DNA of 64,000 nucleotides, from positions 1-64,000 of the forward strand of contig NZ_QAOJ01000004.1 of NCBI RefSeq assembly GCF_003050835.1, in the 5' to 3' direction. This document shows positions 9,194-16,032 of the stretch, in pieces. This DNA is from Pseudomonas sp. GV071. GTDB lineage: Bacteria > Pseudomonadota > Gammaproteobacteria > Pseudomonadales > Pseudomonadaceae. Made by a program: the position numbers and the translations under genes. Within the stretch, counting starts at the first letter, position 1. Each line of letters starts with the position of its first letter. The notes beneath the pieces were generated by a model that worked only from the letters and a program-made list of their open reading frames with translations, had not been told where the DNA came from and ran no database searches.

Positions 9194-10375
9194 ATGGCAA
9201 CTTCCACCCTGACCGCCAGCGCCGCCGCTCCGCGCGTGGGCCTGTCGATTCTGATTCTGGCGATTGCCGGCTTCATTATTCTGACCACCGAGTTTCTGAT
9301 TCTGGGTCTGCTCCCCGCCCTGGCCCGCGACCTGAACATTTCCATTCCGCTGGCGGGGCAACTGGTCACCCTGTTCGCCTTCACCGTGATGCTGTTCGGC
9401 CCGTTGCTGACCGCCAAGTTGGCGCACCTGCCGCGCAAACCGTTGTTTGTGTTTGTGCTGCTGGTGTTCGTGGTCGCCAATGCCCTGGCTGCTGCCGCCC
9501 CGAACATCTGGGTGCTGGCCTTGGCCAGATTTATGGCGGCACTGTTCCTGCCAGTGTTCTGGAGCACCGCCAGCGAAACTGCCGGGCAACTGGCGGGCCC
9601 CGGTAACTCTGGCAAGGCTGTGGCGCAGGTGTACATGGGCATTTCTGCGGCCTTTGTATTTGGTATTCCACTGGGCACCTTGGCGGCCGACGCGCTGGGC
9701 TGGCGCGGAAGCTTCTGGCTATTGGCAGGCGCCGCGTTGGTGATCGCCGTGCTGATCCATCTGCTGCTGCCGACCATGCCGGCCGCACCGAAGCAGGCCG
9801 CCGGAGAAAAGCAGACCGCTATTCTCAAACAGCCGCGTTTTCTCGCCCATGTGCTGCTCTCGACGCTGGCCTTCACCGCCATGTTCACCGCCTACACCTA
9901 CCTGGCCGATACCCTCGAACGCCTGGCCGGCATTCCCTCCAGCCAGGTTGGCTGGTGGCTGATGGCATTCGGCGCGGTGGGCATGCTCGGCAATCACCTG
10001 GGCGGGCGCATGGTCGACCGCAATCCCTTGGCCGCCATGGTGCTGTTTCTGCTGATGCTCGCGGCCGGCATGTTGGCCAGTGTGCCCGCCGCCACCCATA
10101 CCCTGTGGCTGGGCGTCGCGCTGACCGCTTGGGGCATCGCCCATACGGCCTTGTTCCCCATTTGCCAGGTGCGGGTGATGCAAGCGGGTGCCCGTGCACA
10201 GGCGTTAGCGGCGAGCATGAATATCTCCGCCGCCAATGCTGGAATTGGCTTGGGCGCGATCTTCGGTGGCTTGGGTATTCGCCATTTCGGCTTGGAAAGC
10301 CTTGGCCTGTTGGCCACGCTGGGCGCGGCAGCGGCCGTGGTTCTGGCGTTGCTGATGATGCGTCGCCCGGCGTGA
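9194..10375 (+). CDS. MFS transporter, DHA1/AraJ-like
   Basis: This 393-residue protein has about twelve membrane helices in two halves and belongs to the drug:proton antiporter-1 branch of the major facilitator superfamily. The first helix (IAGFIILTTEFLILGLLPALARDL), the short basic loop LAHLPRKP after helix 2 and the sequence SETAGQLAGPGNSGKA between helices 4 and 5 match the AraJ/NepI/YdhP group, which exports sugars, nucleosides or drugs. The ribosome site is weak. The divergent LysR gene probably controls it. The substrate is unknown. Confidence 0.9.
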   Translation: MATSTLTASAAAPRVGLSILILAIAGFIILTTEFLILGLLPALARDLNISIPLAGQLVTLFAFTVMLFGPLLTAKLAHLPRKPLFVFVLLVFVVANALAAAAPNIWVLALARFMAALFLPVFWSTASETAGQLAGPGNSGKAVAQVYMGISAAFVFGIPLGTLAADALGWRGSFWLLAGAALVIAVLIHLLLPTMPAAPKQAAGEKQTAILKQPRFLAHVLLSTLAFTAMFTAYTYLADTLERLAGIPSSQVGWWLMAFGAVGMLGNHLGGRMVDRNPLAAMVLFLLMLAAGMLASVPAATHTLWLGVALTAWGIAHTALFPICQVRVMQAGARAQALAASMNISAANAGIGLGAIFGGLGIRHFGLESLGLLATLGAAAAVVLALLMMRRPA

Positions 10376-10391
10376 GGTTTACGGCGGCCGG

Positions 10392-10649
10392 CTAGCCCGG
10401 CTCGCCTTCGCTGACATCCTTTTTGCGCGCTGCCTTGCGCACCGCCACCACATCGACGATCACCACCCCCATGCGCTTGAGCAAGGCGTCGAGAAAGTGG
10501 TGACCTTCCATGCTCGGCAAGGTGTCGCCCTCTTCTATTTCCTGGGCGATCACCGCGAACTTCACCGCCAACATGTTAGGCACCAGGCGCGTGGAAATGT
10601 ACGCCGTGCGCGGGTTGCCGTAGCGGGTATAGAAAATCTTCGAGTCCAC
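10392..10649 (-). CDS. Small protein of unknown function
   Basis: This 85-residue protein is proposed to start at the GTG at 10649, which has an AAGGA site about ten bases upstream; the longer frame to 10790 gives a low-complexity arginine-rich N-terminus and is rejected. The sequence (MDSKIFYTRYGNPRTAYISTR) continues into an acidic helix and a valine-rich strand and ends in a lysine-rich tail. No family is recognised. It lies convergent with the MFS gene and downstream of the toxin-antitoxin pair. Confidence 0.55.
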   Translation of the reverse strand: MDSKIFYTRYGNPRTAYISTRLVPNMLAVKFAVIAQEIEEGDTLPSMEGHHFLDALLKRMGVVIVDVVAVRKAARKKDVSEGEPG

Positions 10650-10798
10650 AGTTGCAGCTGTCCTTAAGCGAGCGTCCTGCTCTGCTACGTCTGAAGCCAG
10701 ATGAAAACAACTCGCCCGACGGCCTGGGCGACGGGGGAAGATTAGCAGCAGATGTGTAGCAGCAAACAGCGGCGCGAAGTCGCGCTGCAAACCGATGT

Positions 10799-11098
10799 TT
10801 ACGCCGCTTTTACTTCAACTTCAATTTTCAGCTTGGCGCCGGCCAACAGGTTCACCAGCGCGTCCAGAGAGAACTTGTCGACCTTGCCCTGGAGCAAGTC
10901 ATTGAGCCTTGGCTGTGTCAGCTGCAGGCGCTCGGCGGCTTCCTTCTGGGTAACGCCCCACCCAGATACAGCACCTGCCAAGGCGCGGATCAAATGCGCG
11001 CGCAGACGCAGGTTTTCTGCCTCTTCCGGGCTGTCGGCCAAGGCGTCCCAGATACTCGCGTAGTGTTCACTGGTCATGGGTAAATCCTCGTCGTTCAA
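10799..11098 (-). CDS. XRE-type antitoxin (HigA-like)
   Basis: This 99-residue protein has a helix-turn-helix in its C-terminal two thirds (GWGVTQKEAAERLQLTQPRLNDLLQGKVDKFSLDALVNLLAGAGA-like arrangement, positions about 45-90). It is the second gene of a two-gene unit, 29 bases after the RelE-like toxin gene; the toxin-first order is that of HigBA-type systems with Gp49-like toxins. It should bind and neutralise the toxin and repress the shared promoter, probably at the dyad 11520-11537. Confidence 0.82.
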   Translation of the reverse strand: MNDEDLPMTSEHYASIWDALADSPEEAENLRLRAHLIRALAGAVSGWGVTQKEAAERLQLTQPRLNDLLQGKVDKFSLDALVNLLAGAKLKIEVEVKAA

Positions 11099-11127
11099 AT
11101 GTGTATTGCCGCTAGAAGCAGCTTGCT

Positions 11128-11457
11128 CTACCCCAGTGACTTCAATCGGGCCCTCGCCAGATCGATATCGCGCCTCTGCGTCTTCTGCGTGGTCTTTCTG
11201 AACGCGTGCAAAACGTAGAGAGCCTCGGGTCGGTTGAGGACATAAAACACGCGAAACGCCCCTTCGTCACAGGCGACGCGAATCTCCTGCACGCCCGGCC
11301 CTATTTCTTTAATCGGTTTCCAGTCGCGTGCCTGGCCGCCATATTGCAATGTTTGCAACTGATAGCCGGCCTCCAATCGCGCGCCCGCCGGAAAGGCTTT
11401 GAGGTCGGTTCTGCTGCTGCCAACAAACGCGATCGGCTTCATCTCCTGATACAGCAT
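11128..11457 (-). CDS. RelE/HigB-superfamily toxin (phage Gp49-like)
   Basis: This 109-residue protein resembles the Gp49/DUF891 toxins, ribosome-associated mRNA endonucleases of the RelE fold: early RTDLKAFPAGARLEAGYQL, central VQEIRVACDEGAFRVFYV, and C-terminal LYVLHAFRKTTQKTQRRDIDLARARL, where the HAF/RKT segment holds the usual active-site basic residues. The ATG at 11457 has GGAG six bases upstream; the longer frame to 11598 crosses the operator and is rejected. It precedes its HTH antitoxin gene. Confidence 0.85.
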   Translation of the reverse strand: MLYQEMKPIAFVGSSRTDLKAFPAGARLEAGYQLQTLQYGGQARDWKPIKEIGPGVQEIRVACDEGAFRVFYVLNRPEALYVLHAFRKTTQKTQRRDIDLARARLKSLG

Positions 11458-11519
11458 GCACACTCCTTCGCCGATCAGTTCTCTCCCGTGCAGAAGCGAA
11501 TAGACCAGCCAGAACAGAA

Positions 11520-11537
11520 TATATCTATTTTGATATA
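11520..11537 (-). promoter_or_regulatory. Candidate promoter/operator of the toxin-antitoxin pair
   Basis: A perfect dyad TATATC-6-GATATA lies 63 bases upstream of the toxin start in an AT-rich patch that also offers -10-like sequences. The position is right for autorepression by the antitoxin. Confidence 0.45.
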
Positions 11538-11827
11538 AAACAACCTGATCATTCTGGCCTGAGCGATCACAGGTCGATGATGAGCAAGGTGCAGACATTC
11601 AGGCCTGAGGCGGGCGGCGTGTCTGCCAGTTACCACTGGGCAAACTATGGGAAAGGGGGCGCGGTTCAGACAGTCGGCTGACACGACAGGGACTTAGGCT
11701 GTTACTAACGGCGCCTCATGCGATTTGCATGGCCCTACTGCGCCGATCGTGCAATTTGCTAATGGCAGCATGATTGCAACCTCGCTGGAGGCCGCGATTT
11801 CTCTGAGGGGGTGCTTTTTCGCCAAGC

Positions 11828-11843
11828 TGGCACGTTGGCTGCT
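11828..11843 (+). promoter_or_regulatory. Candidate sigma-54 promoter
   Basis: TGGCACGTTGGCTGCT differs at one position from the sigma-54 -24/-12 consensus (TGGCACG-N4-TTGCW; here CTGCT). Its 3' end is 43 bases from the ATG at 11886. Prediction from pattern alone. Confidence 0.4.
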
Positions 11844-11885
11844 CTAGCTCCATCAACGATTAAAAACCCCGATGGAGCGGTGAAA

Positions 11886-12200
11886 ATGAAATATCCAGTC
11901 AAGCATCTGTTCAATGCCTTCCCGACTTACGAAATCTCCTTTAGCCCGCGTCCGGATACGTCCGTGCTGCTGACCATGAAGAACGCCCGTGAGACCTTCA
12001 CCAAGGTCATCGAGCCGGCGATGATTTTTAACGAGAAGATGGTCGGCCGCCTGATTCGTGAACTGCGTCGCGACATGAAGATTGCCAACGGTTCGTTGAG
12101 CCTGAACACCCAGCAAGGCGCGTTTCTGGCCAACCGTGCCAACGAAGCGGCGCACGCTCAGCGCCAGGAATACGCCGAGTTGCAATGGCGGCGCGCCTGA
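11886..12200 (+). CDS. Conserved hypothetical protein
   Basis: This 104-residue basic soluble protein is not recognised. It opens MKYPVKHLFNAFPTYEISF and has a helical centre (KMVGRLIRELRRDMKI) and an Ala/Gln-rich C-terminal helix. The start at 11886 is preceded by GGAGCGG; the longer frame from 11811 would cover the sigma-54-like promoter and is rejected. It stands alone upstream of the stressosome operon, on the same strand, separated by 361 bases. Confidence 0.6.
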   Translation: MKYPVKHLFNAFPTYEISFSPRPDTSVLLTMKNARETFTKVIEPAMIFNEKMVGRLIRELRRDMKIANGSLSLNTQQGAFLANRANEAAHAQRQEYAELQWRRA

Positions 12201-12561
12201 GCCACGACTTTTCTCGCCGGCGCTCTGGCGCTGCGCCTGTTCACGGACGAACTCCAGCTCAGGGATGAGCGCGATGTCGGTCCCGCTCTACCCTTCCCTT
12301 CTCGCCCTCTCCGACCCGAGAGCCGCCGCGCAATTGAACCTGAACTTAATTTTCAGGCCATGCTCTACGCGTTAGCGAGACAGTTAACAGCTGCCAAAAC
12401 ACGGTTTAGACGCGCCCTCTTAGCGCAGCGCTTTACCGAATTCGCAGCATGCTGTATCTCGTCATAGCCACGCACTACAGTGAAGGCAGCCCGCTAGCGC
12501 AGGCCGTTCACGCCACTACCCCCACCTAATTAAAAGAACAGCCACCTACAGGAGTTCCAGC
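12201..12561 (+). other. Intergenic leader of the stressosome operon
   Basis: No gene is visible in these 361 bases. The only clear structure is a dyad CCTGAA (12339-12344) with TTCAGG (12352-12357). No convincing sigma-70 or sigma-54 promoter could be picked by eye. The operon's ribosome site AGGAG lies at its right end. Confidence 0.5.
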
Positions 12562-13413
12562 ATGGCCGCACTGGGTCAACACGCCGTTTCGAAAGTTAAA
12601 AGCGCCGAGCCTCAACTGTTGCAAGAGTGGATCGCCGCACTGCAAACATCGGGTGCCACGCGCAACCTGAAAGACGATGAGCTGAAAGCCGAGACCAAAG
12701 AATTCCTCAAGCTGATCACCTCCGCGTTGGAGAACGGTGCCGGTACCGCGATTGGCACCGCGCAGTGGGAAGACACCCGCCAGTTCCTCGAACGCCTGTC
12801 GCGCAGCCGCGCGCAGTTGGGTCAGGACTCCAGCCAGACCGCCAACTTCATCTTCGCCCTCAAAGGCCCATTCTTCTCCTTGCTGCAACAAGAATTCAGC
12901 GACCAGCCGCAGCTGCTGGCCGAACAACTGCTGCAAGCTTCCGAGCTGTTCGATGCCCTGGGTCTGCACACCATCCGCACTTACCAGGCATCCCGGGAAG
13001 CGGTGATCCGTCGCCAGCAGGAAGAATTGCTGGAGCTTTCTACCCCGGTGGTCAAGCTGTGGGACGGCGTGTTGGCACTGCCCATGATCGGCACCCTCGA
13101 CTCGCAACGCACCCAGGTGGTGATGGAGTCGCTGCTGCAGCGCATCGTCGACACCGGCTCGGAAATCGCCATCATCGACATCACCGGTGTGCCCACCGTC
13201 GACACACTGGTGGCGCAGCACCTGCTGAAAACCGTGACCGCGATTCGCCTGATGGGCGCCGACTGCATCATCAGCGGCGTGCGTCCGCAAATTGCGCAAA
13301 CCATCGTGCACCTGGGGCTGGACCTGCAGGGTGTGATTACCAAGGCCAACCTGGCCGATGCGCTGGCTTTGGCGCTACGCCGTCTGGGCACCACCGTGAC
13401 CAAGGCGCAGTGA
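12562..13413 (+). CDS. rsbR: RsbR-type stressosome sensor scaffold (STAS)
   Basis: This 283-residue protein has an N-terminal all-helical sensor region (about 1-150, similar in kind to the RsbRD N-terminal domain) and a C-terminal STAS domain (about 165-275). The STAS motifs DITGVPTVDT (Thr215 at its end) and GVRPQIAQT (Thr247 at its end) match the regions where RsbR proteins of Gram-positive stressosomes are phosphorylated by RsbT. RsbR and RsbS assemble a large signalling particle that holds RsbT until stress. This is the first gene of an overlapping six-gene operon. The N-terminal sensor lacks any recognised cofactor motif, so its stimulus is unknown. Confidence 0.9.
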   Translation: MAALGQHAVSKVKSAEPQLLQEWIAALQTSGATRNLKDDELKAETKEFLKLITSALENGAGTAIGTAQWEDTRQFLERLSRSRAQLGQDSSQTANFIFALKGPFFSLLQQEFSDQPQLLAEQLLQASELFDALGLHTIRTYQASREAVIRRQQEELLELSTPVVKLWDGVLALPMIGTLDSQRTQVVMESLLQRIVDTGSEIAIIDITGVPTVDTLVAQHLLKTVTAIRLMGADCIISGVRPQIAQTIVHLGLDLQGVITKANLADALALALRRLGTTVTKAQ

Positions 13414-13414
13414 T

Positions 13415-13777
13415 ATGGAGCGCATCCCCATTCTGCAGATGGGCCAATTCCTGCTGGTCACCATTCAGGTGGACATGCACGACCAACTGGCCCTGACCCT
13501 GCAAGACGATCTCTCCGAACGCATCAGCGCCACCTCGGCGCGCGGTGTACTGATCGATATCTCGGCGCTGGACATGGTCGACTCGTTTATCGGCCGCATG
13601 ATCGGCACCATCTCCGGCCTGTCGCGGATCATGGACGCCGAAACCGTGGTGGTCGGCTTGCAACCAGCGGTGGCGATCACCTTGGTGGAACTGGGCCTCA
13701 CCTTGCCGGGCGTGAGCACCGCACTGAACGTTGAGCGCGGCATGAAACTGCTGCGCGAACGAGTAGCAGCGCAATGA
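13415..13777 (+). CDS. rsbS: RsbS-type STAS anti-anti-sigma-like core protein
   Basis: This 120-residue single STAS domain matches RsbS along its full length (MERIPILQMGQFLLVTIQ; VLIDISALDMVDSFIGRMIGT). Ser57 in VVDSF-type context corresponds to the RsbT-phosphorylated serine (Ser59) of Bacillus RsbS. It starts one base after the rsbR stop and overlaps the RsbT gene by four bases (ATGA), so the three proteins are translationally coupled. Its role is to sequester RsbT in the stressosome core. Confidence 0.92.
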   Translation: MERIPILQMGQFLLVTIQVDMHDQLALTLQDDLSERISATSARGVLIDISALDMVDSFIGRMIGTISGLSRIMDAETVVVGLQPAVAITLVELGLTLPGVSTALNVERGMKLLRERVAAQ

Positions 13778-14178
13778 CCGTGCGCAGTAGCGGTAGCCAA
13801 CCGGTACGCGTGGAACAGGACGTGGTCATGGCTCGACAGCTGTCGCGCAAGCTCGCCCAGGAATGCGGCATGCGCCTGATCGATTTGACCAAGCTGGTCA
13901 CTGCCGTCAGTGAGCTGGCACGTAACACCATGGTGTATGGCGGTGGCGGCGACATGGACTGGCAAGTGATCGAAGACAACGGCCGTACCGGCTTGCGCAT
14001 TACCTTCCGTGATGAAGGTCCGGGCATCCCCGACATCAAGCTGGCGATGACCGATGGCTGGACCTCCGGCGGCGGCTTGGGCCTGGGTTTGACCGGCGCC
14101 AAGCGTCTGGTAGACGAATTCGAACTGGACACCGCACCGGGTGCCGGCACGCGTGTGACGATTACCCGATGGACCTGA
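13774..14178 (+). CDS. rsbT: RsbT-type switch serine/threonine kinase
   Basis: This 134-residue GHKL-type kinase has the N box ELARNTMVYG, the G1 box DEGPGIPD and the G2 box SGGGLGLGLTGAKRL. These match RsbT, which phosphorylates RsbS and RsbR on stress and is then released to activate a partner. In Bacillus the partner is the phosphatase RsbU; no RsbU is encoded here, and the neighbouring phosphatase fusion or histidine kinase are the candidates. It overlaps the next gene by ten bases. Confidence 0.92.
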   Translation: MTVRSSGSQPVRVEQDVVMARQLSRKLAQECGMRLIDLTKLVTAVSELARNTMVYGGGGDMDWQVIEDNGRTGLRITFRDEGPGIPDIKLAMTDGWTSGGGLGLGLTGAKRLVDEFELDTAPGAGTRVTITRWT

Positions 14179-15185
14179 ACCTATCCAGCTCACTCACCCA
14201 GGTGCTAGCGGTCGACGATGACAGCCAGGTGGGCCATGCCCGCCGTGTGGTGCAGAAACTCGCGCAGGACCATGGTTTCGACAGCAACGACGCCGGCCGC
14301 GCGGCCCTGGTAACCACCGAGCTGACCAGCAACCTGCTCAAGCATGCCGGCCGCGGCGAGCTGCACGTGCGTGTGCTGCCCTACGGTTCGGTCAGCGGCC
14401 TGGAGTTGGTAGCGGTCGACCGGGGACCAGGTTTTAACCTGCAGGATTGCCTGGCTGATGGTTTTTCCACCGGTGGCACCCAAGGCATTGGCATGGGCGC
14501 GGTGGACAGGCAATCCGACGTTTTCGACGTGTTTGCCGATCACCGCGGTGCCGTGTTGATGGCGCGCCTGTATCCGCGCGGCAGCCAGACCGCCGACCTG
14601 CGTTTCGGCATCAGCCAGCATTCGCTGCATGACGACCCGGCGTGCGGCGACTCTTGGCACCTGGTGGTCAATGGCAAGAATGTCAGCGCGCTGGTAATAG
14701 ACGGCCTCGGCCATGGTGAAGCGGCAGAAGAAGCTTCCCGCGCCGGCGAGCAAGCGTTTGCCAACGCGCCGTTTGCCAGCCCGACCGTGGTGATCGACGA
14801 CCTGCACCGCGCCATGTGCGGCACACGCGGCGGTGCGGGGGCGGTGGCGCAGTTCAATGCCGAATCCGGGCACCTGCAATTTGCCGGCATCGGCAACATC
14901 GGCGCCACGCTGATTACCGCGGACAAAAGCCGCGGCCTGGCGTCCCACCCTGGCATTCTCGGCGGCCAGTTCCGCAAGGCCCAGGCGTTCGATTTCCCCG
15001 AGTCGTCGGGGCAGTTGCTGGTGATGTACAGCGACGGTTTGCAGTCGCGCTGGAACCTCGGCGACTATCCCGGCCTGGCGCACCGCCACCCGGCCGTGAT
15101 CGCCGCCGTGTTGCACCGCGACTTCTGCCGTGGGCGTGATGATGTAACCATATTGGTCGTTCCCCTGGAGGCAGCCAATGGCTGA
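14169..15185 (+). CDS. Fusion of RsbT/RsbW-like ATPase domain and RsbX-like SpoIIE phosphatase
   Basis: This 338-residue protein has two domains. Residues about 1-135 are a GHKL ATP-binding domain (TTELTSNLLKHAG, VDRGPGF, GTQGIGMGAV). Residues about 145-335 are a short PP2C/SpoIIE phosphatase like RsbX, with the metal-binding VIDGLGHG and YSDGLQSR and the terminal GRDDVTILV. RsbX dephosphorylates RsbR and RsbS and resets the stressosome. The fused kinase-like domain is not present in Bacillus RsbX and may let one protein both compete with RsbT and reset the complex; that is inference. It overlaps the next gene by eight bases. Confidence 0.85.
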   Translation: MDLNLSSSLTQVLAVDDDSQVGHARRVVQKLAQDHGFDSNDAGRAALVTTELTSNLLKHAGRGELHVRVLPYGSVSGLELVAVDRGPGFNLQDCLADGFSTGGTQGIGMGAVDRQSDVFDVFADHRGAVLMARLYPRGSQTADLRFGISQHSLHDDPACGDSWHLVVNGKNVSALVIDGLGHGEAAEEASRAGEQAFANAPFASPTVVIDDLHRAMCGTRGGAGAVAQFNAESGHLQFAGIGNIGATLITADKSRGLASHPGILGGQFRKAQAFDFPESSGQLLVMYSDGLQSRWNLGDYPGLAHRHPAVIAAVLHRDFCRGRDDVTILVVPLEAANG

Positions 15186-16032
15186 CAGCGATAACCAGGC
15201 CTTGCAAGCTGCCCTGGCCGAAAATGAAGCGCTGCGTGCCGAACTGGATGAAACCAATCAGGGCGTGCTGGCGCTGTATGCCGAGTTGGATATTCAGGCT
15301 GAAGAACTGCGCCAGGCGTCCGATCTGAAAAGCCGCTTTCTCTCCTACATGAGCCACGAATTTCGTACGCCACTGGGCTCGATCCTGAGCATTACCAGCC
15401 TGCTCGGCGACGAACTCGACGGCCCCTTGAGCCCCGAACAGCACAAACAGGTCGGCTTTATCCGAACCTCGGCCAGTGAGCTCAGCGACATGGTCGACGA
15501 TCTGCTGGACCTGGCAAAGATCGAGGCCGGGCGCATCACCATTTCGCCGGCCTGGTTCGACATGCTCGACCTGTTCTCGGCCCTGCGCGGTATGTTCAGG
15601 CCCATTGTCGAGGGCGGCACGGTTGATCTGATCTTTGCAGAACCCGTGAATATGCCGCGGCTGTATACCGATGACAAAAAGCTCGCGCAGATTCTGCGCA
15701 ACTTCATTTCCAACTCGCTGAAGTTCACCCAGCGCGGCGAAGTGCGGGTGTCGGCGCGCCTGGAAAGTGACAACGAAGTCCGCTTCGCGGTCAGTGACAC
15801 CGGTATTGGTATACCCGCGGAGATGCATGGCGCACTGTTCGAAGACTTCTCTCAGGTAGACTCGCCGCTGCAAAAACGTTTGCGCGGTACCGGCCTCGGG
15901 CTGTCGTTGTGCAAACGTTTTGCCGAGCTGCTCGGCGGGCGGGTCGGGGTGGAAAGCGAACCCGGCGTAGGTTCGACCTTTTACGTGATCATTCCTTTTG
16001 CCTTAGGCCAGGACCAACCCGATGAAGACTGA
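15178..16032 (+). CDS. Soluble sensor histidine kinase of the stressosome operon
   Basis: This 284-residue protein has no membrane segment. A short coiled coil (about 5-50) leads into a HisKA dimerisation domain with the phosphorylated His60 in FLSYMSHEFRTPLGS, then a HATPase domain with N box NFISNSLKFT, G1 VSDTGIGIP and G2 GTGLGLSLCK. With no sensor domain of its own, it probably takes its signal from the stressosome proteins encoded just upstream. It overlaps the hybrid kinase gene by eleven bases and most likely passes phosphate to that protein's N-terminal receiver. Confidence 0.92.
   Translation: MADSDNQALQAALAENEALRAELDETNQGVLALYAELDIQAEELRQASDLKSRFLSYMSHEFRTPLGSILSITSLLGDELDGPLSPEQHKQVGFIRTSASELSDMVDDLLDLAKIEAGRITISPAWFDMLDLFSALRGMFRPIVEGGTVDLIFAEPVNMPRLYTDDKKLAQILRNFISNSLKFTQRGEVRVSARLESDNEVRFAVSDTGIGIPAEMHGALFEDFSQVDSPLQKRLRGTGLGLSLCKRFAELLGGRVGVESEPGVGSTFYVIIPFALGQDQPDED

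Noticed and set aside
11475..11684. 69-residue minus-strand frame upstream of the toxin gene
   Set aside because: It runs through the predicted toxin-antitoxin promoter and operator and has no family match.
12737..13496. Alternative plus-strand frames inside rsbR
   Set aside because: Pro/Arg/Ala-rich shadow frames; the rsbR frame has a clear STAS domain and couples to rsbS.
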